Below, one piece after another: positions 33,191 to 41,094 of a stretch of DNA of 50,651 nucleotides. Below the pieces are notes generated by a model that searched no databases, was not told where the DNA came from, and was given only the letters and a program-made list of their open reading frames with translations. Position 1 is the stretch's first letter, and each line of letters begins with the position of its first letter. A program made the position numbers and the translations under genes. This DNA is from Micromonospora sp. ATCC 39149 (GTDB lineage Bacteria; Actinomycetota; Actinomycetes; Mycobacteriales; Micromonosporaceae), in NCBI RefSeq assembly GCF_000158815.1, contig NZ_GG657738.1:6150068-6200718 (forward strand), read 5' to 3'.

Positions 33191-33580
33191 ATGTCGCACC
33201 AATACCTGGCAGCGCTCACGACTCCGTCGGTGGAGGCCGCACAGAGGGAGTACGGCAGCTACACCGCAATGCAGCGAATGACGGCCAACTGGCACACCGA
33301 TGGCGTTCTCGGCGACGACGAGGTCGACTACATCGCCGACCGGGACGGCTTCTATCTCGCAACAGTCGGCGAGAGCGGGTGGCCGTACGTGCGGTACCGT
33401 GGCGGTCTGCCCGACTTCCTCAAAGTCATCGGTGCCGAAGCGGGCGCCTGCCTTCTCGCTTGGGCGGACTTCCGCGGTAACCGCCAGTACCTGTCAACCG
33501 GCAACCTGAGAGCCTCCCACCGGGTGTCGCTGCTCCTCATGAGCCATACCTGTGCTCGTGTTGCTCTGCTGGTCAGGTGA
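33191..33580 (+). pseudogene. Pyridoxamine 5'-phosphate oxidase-like (flavin) protein, 3' truncated
   Basis: The ATG at 33191 has GGGGAGGGCATC before it and opens a normal PNPOx-like N-terminus: RDGFYLATVGESGWPYVRYR then GGLPDFLKVIGAEAG, ADFRGNRQYLSTGNL and RVSLLLMSH. The match ends abruptly after LLLM, where the family continues with a conserved DYA.R motif. The last 13 codons run into the 3' end of the convergent chromate transporter gene. The protein is about 129 residues against roughly 200 for the family, so it is probably broken, although the N-terminal barrel is retained. Confidence 0.75.
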
Positions 33581-34952
33581 CGGGCAGGCCGGCCAGCCCG
33601 GCGGCGAGGCCGAGGAGGGCGCTGACTCCGAGGACACGCAGAACGGACCACCTGAACCGGAAGATCAGCACACCGGCGATGACAGCGATGCCCAGAGGTA
33701 TCCACCGCACCGTGCCTAGTTCCGGCAGTTCCAGGCGCAGCGGCCCGCTGGTGACGGTGTGGCTGTCAGCGAACAGGGTGTGGACGGTGAAGTACAGGCC
33801 GAGGTTGGCGATCACGCCGACGACGGCGGCGGTGATGCCGGTCAGCGCGGCGGAGAGGGTGTGGTTGGTACGAAGTCGTTCGACGTAGGGGGCGCCGAGC
33901 AGGATGAACAGGAAGCAGGGCACGAAGGTGACCCAGGTGGTCAGCAGCGAACCCACCACTCCCGCGACCCAAGGGTCGAGGCTGCCCGGGTGGTGGTAGG
34001 CGCCGAGGAACGCGACGAACTGCACCACCATGATCAGCGGACCGGGAGTGCTCTCGGCCAGGGCCAGGCCGCGGACCATGTCCCCGGCAGAAAGCCAGCC
34101 ATAGTCCTCGACAGCCCGTTGCGCGACGTAGGCCAGGACGGCGTAGGCGCCCCCGAAGGTGACCACCGCTGTGCCGGAGAAGAACAACCCCTGCTGGGTG
34201 TAGACGCTGCCGACCCCGGTGGTCACGGCGACCAGCGCGACCGGAGCTAACCAGGCGACGAGCCCGACGGCGAGGATCGTGACGGCGCGCCGAGCGGACG
34301 GGCTGTCGTGATGCAGGGCGTCGTCCGGGATCAACGGCGCCGGCCCGTCCTTGCTGTTGCCGCCGTGCCCACCGGCCGTGACGAGTTGCGGCCGCCACCG
34401 GTGCACGGCCCAACCGGCGAGCGCGGCGACCGCGATGACGACCGGGAACGGCACACCGAACACGGCGAGCGCGACGACCGCGACGACCGCGAATCCGACC
34501 AGGACCCTGTTGTTCAGAGCCCGGCTGCCGACCCGCCACACCGCCTGAGCGACGATCGCGACCACGGCCGGGGCGAGACCGGCGAACACGGCGGTCACGG
34601 CGTGGGTGTCGCCGTAGCCGACGTAGATCGCCGACAGCGCCAGCAGCGCGACCAGCCCGGGAAGCACGAACAGGGTCCCGGCTACCAGGCCACCCCGGAT
34701 GCCGTTGAGTAGCCAGCCGACGTAGATCGCGAGCTGCTGGGCCTCGGGACCGGGCAGCAGCATGCAGTAGTTCAGGGCGTGCAGAAACCGGCGTTGCCCG
34801 ATCCAGCGGCGCTCATCGACCAGGTGGCGCTGCATGACGGCGATCTGCCCGGCCGGTCCGCCGAAGGTCTGCAACGAGATGGTGAACCACGCCTTCACGG
34901 CCTGGCCGAAGGGTACGACGTCACGGGTCGCCGGGGGTTCGGTGGTCGTCAC
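33573..34952 (-). CDS. chrA: Chromate transporter ChrA
   Basis: This 459-residue CHR-superfamily membrane protein expels chromate. Two homologous halves are visible: the first has TISLQTFGGPAGQIAVMQRH and LNYCMLLPGPEAQQLA, the second has FFSGTAVVTFGGAYAVLAYV and GLALAESTPGPLIMVVQF. The repeated FGG and PGP motifs are the family signature. About 10-12 membrane segments are predicted by eye. The GTG at 34952 has GGAGGT 6 bases upstream; the open frame runs further but has no family match. It is the last gene after the two ChrB-type genes, about 100 bases downstream, probably in one operon. Confidence 0.94.
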   Translation of the reverse strand: MTTTEPPATRDVVPFGQAVKAWFTISLQTFGGPAGQIAVMQRHLVDERRWIGQRRFLHALNYCMLLPGPEAQQLAIYVGWLLNGIRGGLVAGTLFVLPGLVALLALSAIYVGYGDTHAVTAVFAGLAPAVVAIVAQAVWRVGSRALNNRVLVGFAVVAVVALAVFGVPFPVVIAVAALAGWAVHRWRPQLVTAGGHGGNSKDGPAPLIPDDALHHDSPSARRAVTILAVGLVAWLAPVALVAVTTGVGSVYTQQGLFFSGTAVVTFGGAYAVLAYVAQRAVEDYGWLSAGDMVRGLALAESTPGPLIMVVQFVAFLGAYHHPGSLDPWVAGVVGSLLTTWVTFVPCFLFILLGAPYVERLRTNHTLSAALTGITAAVVGVIANLGLYFTVHTLFADSHTVTSGPLRLELPELGTVRWIPLGIAVIAGVLIFRFRWSVLRVLGVSALLGLAAGLAGLPVT

Positions 34953-35058
34953 CGCAGGACCTCCAACTCGAATGGGTGGCCGGTCGGGCTCAGGGATGGC
35001 GGGCAGGATCCAACGCGCGCACGCCTCGGACGCGTCGCGTGATGGCGGGGTGGGCGGG

Positions 35059-35490
35059 CTATGCGGGCGTGCGACCCAGAAGCAGGGCGCGACGGTGGTA
35101 CTCGTAGAGGCCGTCGAACAGGGGCGCGGTGAGTTCCAGCGTGCGAGGGTCGTCGCAGACCATCGACAGGCCGCGCAGAGCGACGTCCAGGCCGGCCGCC
35201 TCCGGCGCGTCGTAGCGTCCGTCGTCGATGTCGGCCTCGTGCACGATCTCAGCGATCCGCCAGAGCACCGGATCGGCGAGGTCGTAACGGCGCAGGATCG
35301 TCTCGAACGTGCAGTCCGACCCGTGATGCGACAGGTCGACTCCGCGCATGTCGAACGGCGTCGCGTCAGCCGGAACCTCGGACGGATCCGCGACGAAGAC
35401 GAACTCTGCCTGCGCATCAACATGCCGGCGGATCAGCCACGCACAGGCCGCTCGATCGATGTGCACCCCGGCTCGGGTCGCCCACCTCAC
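35059..35490 (-). CDS. chrB: ChrB C-terminal domain protein (chromate resistance)
   Basis: This is a 143-residue protein corresponding to the C-terminal domain of ChrB. It has VHIDRAACAWLIRRHVDAQA, then FVFVADPSEVPADATPFDM and DLSHHGSDCTFETILRRYDL, with the conserved His, Cys and Asp residues thought to sense or bind chromate, and HEADIDDGRYD. The GTG start overlaps the stop of the N-terminal-domain gene by 4 bases. In many proteobacteria the two domains are one polypeptide; here they are separate coupled genes. Confidence 0.9.
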   Translation of the reverse strand: MRWATRAGVHIDRAACAWLIRRHVDAQAEFVFVADPSEVPADATPFDMRGVDLSHHGSDCTFETILRRYDLADPVLWRIAEIVHEADIDDGRYDAPEAAGLDVALRGLSMVCDDPRTLELTAPLFDGLYEYHRRALLLGRTPA

Positions 35491-35981
35491 GACGCACCCC
35501 CACGTACCGGCTCCGTCGCCGGCTCGCCCGCGAGCGTGGCGACCGCCTGCTGGGCGACATCCCGTTCCGGTGGCGGAAAGAAGTCCCGACGCTGGACGCG
35601 GTGCAGCTCCCCGCGCAACCGGCGGACCGCCGTGGCCCGCTCCTGCCCGCCCAGCTGCCTGGAGGTGTCGGCCTCGGCAGCGATCTTCGCGTACTCGACC
35701 GCGCGGGCCGCCGCCATCTGCCCGGCCAGCTCACGCTCTGCCGCAGCCGACGCCGGTCGGGCCAGCCACACACTCGCCGTGCCATTCGCAGCCGCCACGT
35801 CGTCGGCAACCCACTCCAGCTGCTCCCGGGTCCGGGCATCGGCGGGTAGTCCGACGAGGCCGTCGCCGATCTGCGCGACGCCGAACTGCTTGAGCCGCCG
35901 CCAGATCGCGATCCGCGGCGACGACGGCTCCCGAGGCACCCGGTAGGCAAGCAGGACCCACTCGCCCGGCTTTGAGCCCAC
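35487..35981 (-). CDS. chrB: ChrB N-terminal domain protein (chromate-responsive regulator-type)
   Basis: The 164-residue product matches the ChrB N-terminal domain: GEWVLLAYRVPREPSSPRIA then IWRRLKQFGVAQIGDGLVGL, and a helical tail with RRLRGELHRVQRRDFFPPPE. I chose the GTG at 35981 because GGGGGAGG lies about 10 bases upstream; alternatives are GTG at 35990/35987 or ATGs near 36033. An inverted repeat that overlaps a likely -10 hexamer (TACATT on the minus strand) lies just upstream, in agreement with a shorter start. In studied systems ChrB controls chrA expression in response to chromate. Confidence 0.85.
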   Translation of the reverse strand: MGSKPGEWVLLAYRVPREPSSPRIAIWRRLKQFGVAQIGDGLVGLPADARTREQLEWVADDVAAANGTASVWLARPASAAAERELAGQMAAARAVEYAKIAAEADTSRQLGGQERATAVRRLRGELHRVQRRDFFPPPERDVAQQAVATLAGEPATEPVRGGAS

Positions 35982-36015
35982 AGCCACCACCTCCCCCTGA
36001 TGCAACGAGAACCAA

Positions 36016-36031
36016 TGTAACCACGGTTGCA
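36016..36031 (-). promoter_or_regulatory. Near-perfect palindrome at the chromate operon promoter
   Basis: TGTAACCACGGTTGCA at 36016-36031 is an inverted repeat with one mismatched pair (TGYAACC-N2-GGTTRCA). Read on the minus strand it overlaps TACATT, a good -10 hexamer, and lies 35-50 bases before the chosen ChrB start. It is a likely operator for autoregulation by the ChrB N-domain protein or another repressor. Confidence 0.6.
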
Positions 36032-36179
36032 TCATCGGGTCCAGGGTCAATTCCGCAGCGAGGCGGAGGGGATGCGGCTCGCCACCAGCGAAATCCACGG
36101 TCTCGCGCCCAGGCCGAAGGGTGGCTCGGAGAGATCGAGGGCATCGACCTCACCCTGCGGTTCTTGGCCGAGAAGCAGA

Positions 36180-36449
36180 GCCAAGCCCAGCGACTGCAAC
36201 GGATCGGGCGCCACCCTCGGCATCGACGTCGAAATCGTCACCAAAGACCCATAGGCCAGGGGATTCTCAGTAGTCAAGCGGCGGTGGGTCGTCGAACGCA
36301 GCCTCGGCTGGATCATGCAGCACCGACGCCTCGCCCGCGACTACGAAGCCCTACCCGACAACTCCGCCAGCATGATCCGCATCGCCATGATCGACAACCT
36401 CGCCAAACGCCTCACCAACGAAACCACCCCAACCTGGCGAGACACATAA
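36180..36449 (+). pseudogene. IS5-family transposase remnant with in-frame stop
   Basis: One frame reads GATLGIDVEIVTKDP, then a TAG stop at about 36252, then ARGFSVVKRRWVVERSLGWI, MQHRRLARDYEALP and NSASMIRIAMIDNLAKRL to a stop at 36447. This is the C-terminal catalytic end of an IS5-family (IS1182/ISL2-like) transposase, including the RRWVVERxxGW motif with the DDE glutamate. The N-terminal part is gone and the in-frame stop inactivates it further. Confidence 0.82.
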
Positions 36450-36491
36450 ACACGCATCACTCGCAAAAAACGTGAATCAGACGTCCTCTAG

Positions 36492-37286
36492 CCTTGATCT
36501 TTAACCTGTGCGGCGTGGCCTCGGGTTATCCGAAGTCTTCGTTTTCTTCGTGTCGCCTTTCGGCTTGTGCTGGTAGCGGCGGTGGCGATGTGGACGTCGT
36601 GGCGGGCTGTCGGGTGGCGGTTGGGTAGTCCGGGTGGTCGGCCGGGTCCTGGCCGGGAGGGTTTCGGCGCGCGGGCGGGGTTGCCGGCTTTGCTGCGCAG
36701 GTGCCGCAACCCTCGCCGGACGCGGGCGGGTGTGAGTCGCTCGGGGGGCTGGGCGTTCCCATGGTCGGCGTGGTCGCCGACGGCGCCTCGGGCGAGGCGT
36801 AGCTGGGTGTAGCAGAAACGCGCTCCGGACAGGTGTGCGCCTCCGGCCGCAGCCAGCAGGTGACGTCCACCGCCAAGACGAGCCGGCCGTCAGCGGCCCG
36901 CGGCAGCGGCACCACCGCCACCGCGGTCCACAGCCGACCGATGTCGATCCGACCACGGTTCAACGCCGCATACAACGAGCCGTGACCGCGACGGCACTCA
37001 CCCACCAGCGACAACTCCATCAGGGACCGCACCGGCGCGTCCGCGCACAACAGCGCATCGGCCAGCTCGAACAACGCACCCCGGCCAGCGGTCAGACAGA
37101 CGTGGAACTCGCACCGGAACGCGGCCAGCCGCCCGACCTCACCGGTCGACCTGGCATCGAGCACACCGATCACCAGACAACCCCTGGTATGCGATCTTCT
37201 TCCCCAGACAAGAGGAATGATCGATCAAGGACTGTCCCCATGATCAGCCAAGGACGACACCACCGCCCCGCAGGTCAAAGATCAAG
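36492..37286 (-). mobile_element. Internally deleted IS701-like element with inverted ends and CTAG flanks
   Basis: The left end CCTTGATCTTTAACCTGTGC and the right end, read inward on the minus strand, CTTGATCTTTGACCTGCGG, are imperfect inverted repeats of about 20 bases. Both are bordered by CTAG (36488-36491 and 37287-37290), the 4-base target duplication expected for IS701-type elements. The element is about 800 bp, roughly half the size needed for a full transposase, so it could only move if supplied with enzyme from another copy. Confidence 0.78.
36526..37173 (-). pseudogene. IS701/NF041680-type transposase N-terminal fragment
   Basis: The minus-strand frame starts VGRLAAFRCEFHVCLTAGRG, then ALFELADALLCADAPVRSLM, ELSLVGECRRGHGSLYAALN and LPLPRAADGRLVLAVDVTCW. 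This is the conserved N-terminal third of this transposase family, including the first catalytic Asp in LAVDVTCWLRPEA. After about residue 125 the family match stops and the rest is Pro/Thr/Arg-rich nonsense. It lies wholly inside the inverted repeats of the truncated element. Confidence 0.78.
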
Positions 37287-37293
37287 CTAGGCC

Positions 37294-37440
37294 CGGGACG
37301 AGATCGTTCCGATCCGCGCCAACGGCGAGGTGATCGGCGGCCGTGGCGGGCTCAGGCTGAGCACCAGACACTTCCTAACCGGCCAGTACCCAGCCGAGGC
37401 CAGGGTCCGCCACGTCATGGACGGGGTGGTGCAGCCCTAG
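37294..37440 (+). pseudogene. Unidentified C-terminal coding remnant flanking the IS element
   Basis: Directly right of the IS701-like element the plus frame reads DEIVPIRANGEVIGGRGGLR, then LSTRHFLTGQYPAEARVRHV and MDGVVQP before TAG at 37438. Codon use looks like protein-coding DNA and there is no start codon on this side, so it may be the tail of a gene cut by the insertion. No family recognised. Confidence 0.4.
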
Positions 37441-38505
37441 CTAGCCGCCGAGCGCGGTCGCCGCGAGGGCCGTTCCCTCGATACGGGCTTTGATCTTGGC
37501 GAAGGCGGTGTCGCGGGAGGTGGACACATCGTCACCGAACGGCGAGAAGCCACAGTCGTCGCAGGTGCCCAGGCGGTCGGTGCCCAGGTAGCGGGCCGCG
37601 AGCAGTACCCGGTCGCATACCTGCTCGGGTGTTTCGACGACGGGGTTGATCGGGTCGGTGACACCGACGAAGATCCGCTGACTAGGTCGTGCGTGATCGG
37701 CGACGATCTCCAGCACCCGTTCGGGGTCGGGTTCGCTGGCAAGCTGGATATAGAATGTGCCGACACGTAGCTGGAGCAGGCTCGGCAGCAGGTCGGCGTA
37801 GTCGATGTCGGCGCTGTGCGTCGAATCCTGATCGCCACCCGGACAGGTATGCACCCCGAGCCTGGCCCGTTCGGCCTCGCTAAAACGGTCGAGTACAGCG
37901 TTGTTGAGTTCGATGAACGACCTGAGCAAACCGCCTGACGGGTCAAGTTTGAGCGAGAGCCGTCCCTCCGTGAAATCGACCTGCACTGAGGCCGCACCAG
38001 CATCGAGCGCTCCCCGGATGTCGGCTTCCGCCTCGTCCATCAGGTCAGCGAGGAATTCCTCCCGGGAATATCCGTCGACGCCGCCGGTCGGATACAGCAG
38101 GCTCAGCGCCGAGGGAGCGATAACGGCCTGCTTCACCTGGGTGGTCGTCAACGCCCGAGCCGCGGTCACGTACGTCGCGGACCGGACTCCGTACCGGAAG
38201 GGTCCGGCCGTGAGGCGTGGAAGCTGCCGGGTGTGTCCATCGGCGAACGGGATGACCGCACCATCGGGAGCAAGCATGGTCAAGCCCTGCAATGGGTAGG
38301 TGGCGAAGCTTGGCTTGGTCTGCTCACCATCCGTGATCACCGAGGAGCCGGTCGCCTCAAAACGCGAGATTGTGTCGCGAAGGGCGGCGTCATAGAGGTC
38401 CTGAAGTTGCTCTGGTCCGATGCGACCGGCGGCATGGTCATCCAGCCCGGCGAGGAGCGATGCGGGACGAGGGATGCTGCCGATTGGTTCGGAGGGAATC
38501 ATCAT
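37441..38505 (-). CDS. MetE-like cobalamin-independent methionine synthase-family protein
   Basis: This 354-residue protein corresponds in size to the C-terminal catalytic barrel of MetE. It starts IPSEPIGSIPRPASLL, as single-domain MetE-like proteins do, and shows GSSVITDGEQTKPSFATYP. Zinc-ligand candidates are in GVHTCPGGDQDS (His and Cys) and GTCDDCGFSPFG (Cys), with acidic VQVDFTEGR. It probably transfers a methyl group to a thiol such as homocysteine, but single-domain homologues may use other donors or acceptors. ATG at 38505 or 38502; the upstream 30 bases are AT-rich (TATTCT and TTATTATTTT on the minus strand), suiting a promoter. Confidence 0.85.
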   Translation of the reverse strand: MMIPSEPIGSIPRPASLLAGLDDHAAGRIGPEQLQDLYDAALRDTISRFEATGSSVITDGEQTKPSFATYPLQGLTMLAPDGAVIPFADGHTRQLPRLTAGPFRYGVRSATYVTAARALTTTQVKQAVIAPSALSLLYPTGGVDGYSREEFLADLMDEAEADIRGALDAGAASVQVDFTEGRLSLKLDPSGGLLRSFIELNNAVLDRFSEAERARLGVHTCPGGDQDSTHSADIDYADLLPSLLQLRVGTFYIQLASEPDPERVLEIVADHARPSQRIFVGVTDPINPVVETPEQVCDRVLLAARYLGTDRLGTCDDCGFSPFGDDVSTSRDTAFAKIKARIEGTALAATALGG

Positions 38506-38642
38506 GTACGTAAAATAATAAGAATACTGCTATCGATCAATGGCGATCGGCGACCGCGGCGTGGAGAACGTCGGTAACCAGGGCGCGCTCCTGACGTCCA
38601 CCGGGCAGTGCGGCGAGGAATGCTCATGTATCTTCCAGCCCC

Positions 38643-40226
38643 ATGTCCTTCCTCAAGCTCCGCCTGGTGGCGGGCGCGGCCGCGCTGGTGGTCGCCACGT
38701 CCGTCGGCGCTTCGATATCTTCACCCGTGCTGGCCGCGGGACCGCAGCTGGAGATCTCCTACGACACGGTCGGCGAAGTCGACAACAGCGGTCGGCTGGT
38801 CGGGGCCTACGCCTACAACTGGGGCGACGAACTGGCCAGTGACGTGACGATGACATTCGACGCCAGCGGGCTGCGCGACATCGACATCAGCGTGCCCGAC
38901 TGGATCGACCACTGTCAGCTCGACCGTCAGATCGTCACCTGTCATCTCCCGGCCCTGGCTGCGGAGCACACCGAATGGACGCATGCGTTCGAACTCAAGA
39001 GCAAGCAGCAGTCCAAGCCGGGCCCCGCCGGCACGGTCAAGGGCACGATACGCGCGTTCGGCCCCGACGGCACCGAATACACCGGCGGCGGTGACCTCGA
39101 GGTCTCCATCGTCGAGAGTGGTCCCGACCTGGTCGCGTTCACCGCGGACATCAACAGCGCGGACGACCCCGTCGGCGGCGGCGACGTGCGTCCGGTAAGG
39201 GCCGCCATCTACAACGACGGCGACACACCGGCCGGCGACTGGTACGTCCAGATCTCGGTGCCCACGGGCGCCGGCATCGTCGAGCGGTACTCGGACTGCG
39301 AGTACCGGGACTGGTGGCCGGGCGAGCACCCCGACGGTTACGTGTACGGCCCCAACGTGGTCACCTGCCCGGCACCTGCGGACCTGGACCCGCTCGCTGG
39401 CGGCGAAGGACTCAACTTCGCCGACGAGACTGGCAGGTCCCTCTTCCACGTCGCGTTCGGCAAGAACCTCCGCGGTCCCGACGAGACTGGCGGAGCCGTC
39501 CAGGTCGGCTTCGTCGACGACCTTGAGGCGGAGCGCGCGCCGAGTAAGCTGACCCGCAAGGGGTCATCCGGTAAGACGTTCGCGGACGCGGTCGCCGAGC
39601 TGAAGCCCACCACTCGGGCTGCCAGCCGGCGTGAGGGCAACACCGCAAACAACTGGGCCGGCTTCGCCATCTGGACCAAGCCGAACACGCACGACTTCGC
39701 CATCACCGCGGAGCCGGTCAGCGGCGACATCGGCGACACCGTCGAGATCCCGTACGCGGTGATCAACAATGGGCCGTCCGACGGCGGTGCCAGCTGGACG
39801 TTCAAGGCGCCGGCCGGCACCGTCCTGGTCCGCGACGACGAATACGACGGGCCGTGGTGCAACTTCAGCGACGAGGATGGCCATCCGGTCAAGGAATTGT
39901 CCGAGGTAAGCTGCAGCACCGAAAGCGAGTTCCCGGCCAAGGCCTCCGGCTACCAGGGCGTCAAGGAGAAGATGAAGCTCCGGATCATCTCCACGCCGGG
40001 TAACGACGGCACCCTGCGGGTCCGCACGTACCCGGCGAACGCCGATCCCAACCCGGCCAACGACGAGGTCGAGCTGGTCGTCACGGTGGGCGGCAGTGGC
40101 GGTGGCCTGCCGGTCACCGGGGCCAACGCGGCGTTCCTCGGCGGGATCGGCGGTGGGGTCGTGGCGATCGGCGCGGCGCTGTTCTTCTTCGCCAGGCGGC
40201 GGCGGATCGTCACCTTCAGCGAGTAG
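38643..40226 (+). CDS. LPVTG-anchored cell-surface protein with three Cys-paired domains
   Basis: This 527-residue secreted protein has a signal peptide (basic start MSFLKLR, hydrophobic VAGAAALVVATSVG, cleavage likely near PVLAA at ~31). The C-terminus has the sortase motif LPVTG near 489, a membrane helix GGGVVAIGAALFFFA and a RRRR tail. The body appears to have three beta-sandwich domains of the DUF11/adhesin type, each with two cysteines: HCQLDRQIVTC, the DCEYRDW ... VVTC pair and WCNFSDE ... EVSC. This suggests one disulphide per domain. No clear ribosome site precedes the ATG. It may be a surface adhesin or structural protein; its function is unknown. Confidence 0.88.
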   Translation: MSFLKLRLVAGAAALVVATSVGASISSPVLAAGPQLEISYDTVGEVDNSGRLVGAYAYNWGDELASDVTMTFDASGLRDIDISVPDWIDHCQLDRQIVTCHLPALAAEHTEWTHAFELKSKQQSKPGPAGTVKGTIRAFGPDGTEYTGGGDLEVSIVESGPDLVAFTADINSADDPVGGGDVRPVRAAIYNDGDTPAGDWYVQISVPTGAGIVERYSDCEYRDWWPGEHPDGYVYGPNVVTCPAPADLDPLAGGEGLNFADETGRSLFHVAFGKNLRGPDETGGAVQVGFVDDLEAERAPSKLTRKGSSGKTFADAVAELKPTTRAASRREGNTANNWAGFAIWTKPNTHDFAITAEPVSGDIGDTVEIPYAVINNGPSDGGASWTFKAPAGTVLVRDDEYDGPWCNFSDEDGHPVKELSEVSCSTESEFPAKASGYQGVKEKMKLRIISTPGNDGTLRVRTYPANADPNPANDEVELVVTVGGSGGGLPVTGANAAFLGGIGGGVVAIGAALFFFARRRRIVTFSE

Positions 40227-40241
40227 CACCGGCTCCGATGC

Positions 40242-40273
40242 AGGGGGTTCCGCCGGCCTCGGCGGTGCCCCCT
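40242..40273 (+). terminator. Strong terminator hairpin after the surface-protein gene
   Basis: AGGGGGTTCCGCCG (40242-40255) pairs with CGGCGGTGCCCCCT (40260-40273) over 14 positions with one mismatch and one G-T pair; the loop is 4 bases and a short TTT starts at 40273. It begins 15 bases after the stop codon. Confidence 0.82.
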
Positions 40274-40535
40274 TTCGCTGAGCCCTGTCGAGCACTGGAC
40301 GTTGCCGGGCTGCCCGGAACGCCGGCGTCGGATCAGCACTCCGGTCAGAACATCTGCGGCGACACCCGGGTGGGGAGATCTGCAACTACTGATCCGCTCA
40401 GCGGGCATGTCGCTGACCGGTGGCCGGTATCGGCTGAACGGGTCAGGAGGCGGGCAGGTCCACCGCGAGGCCGGCGGCATCGGCCTCGATCGGATTGTTG
40501 GCGGGTCGTTCGACGTGGTGCCACGCCGAATCCCG

Positions 40536-40645
40536 TTAGGAGAGGTTGAACCGCAGGTACCAGCGGACGGCCAGCACGATCACCTCGGACGGCCAGCACG
40601 ATCACCTCGGGCGGGAACCGGAACCCGACGAACGCCGACGCCGGC
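40536..40645 (-). pseudogene. IS6-type transposase N-terminal fragment disrupted by a 22-bp tandem duplication
   Basis: The minus strand reads FVGFRFPPEVIVLAVR, then after a frame change RWYLRFNLS followed by a TAA at 40536. FRFPPEVIVLAVRWYLRF-L is the N-terminal start of IS6-family transposases. The frame is broken by an exact tandem copy of a 22-base unit (40564-40585 and 40586-40607). Only about 35 codons survive. A C-terminal fragment of the same family lies near 24.7 kb. Confidence 0.72.
40564..40607. repeat. Two exact tandem copies of a 22-base unit
   Basis: The unit begins CGGACGGCCAGCACGATCAC and ends CT; copies occupy 40564-40585 and 40586-40607 with no mismatch. It shifts the reading frame of the transposase remnant, so it arose after or during decay of that gene. 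Confidence 0.9.
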
Positions 40646-41094
40646 GGAGACCAGGACCGAACACGAGACGACAACCTCACCGACCAAGCACACCACACCG
40701 GCCAAGCCGATATCGATCATGCTCTCGCCCACGCAACCCTATCGACCAGCGCGCGTCCGGCCGGCTGGAGATATGGCGTTCGACGGTGCGTCGGGGGAGA
40801 AACAGCTCGATCCGACAGTACGTGAGAGGGCGGGTGGATTGGAATCCGCGTCGACCTCGCCTGATTCCGTTCGCGACCGGCGGACGGGCGAGCCGGCCGC
40901 GCCGATCGTCCGGCGTGCGGAAGGCGGCAGGTGAGCCCGTCGACCCTGGTCCCGCCAACAGAGTTTCATCGCGATGGGTGATGACGTCGGGAAGAAGGTC
41001 GCACTGTCGGCGCGCGGCAAGGTGTCGCAAACGGAGAAGGTGGGAAAATTACCTCCGCCCCGACAAGCAGGACCTGAAGGGATGAGCACGGCAG
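40646..41094. other. Stretch without recognisable genes
   Basis: About 450 bases of degraded-looking DNA between the transposase remnant and the first gene of the right-hand cluster. Open frames on both strands have Arg/Ser-rich compositions typical of non-coding GC-rich sequence. GAAGGG at 41075-41080 may be the ribosome site for the next gene. Confidence 0.5.
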
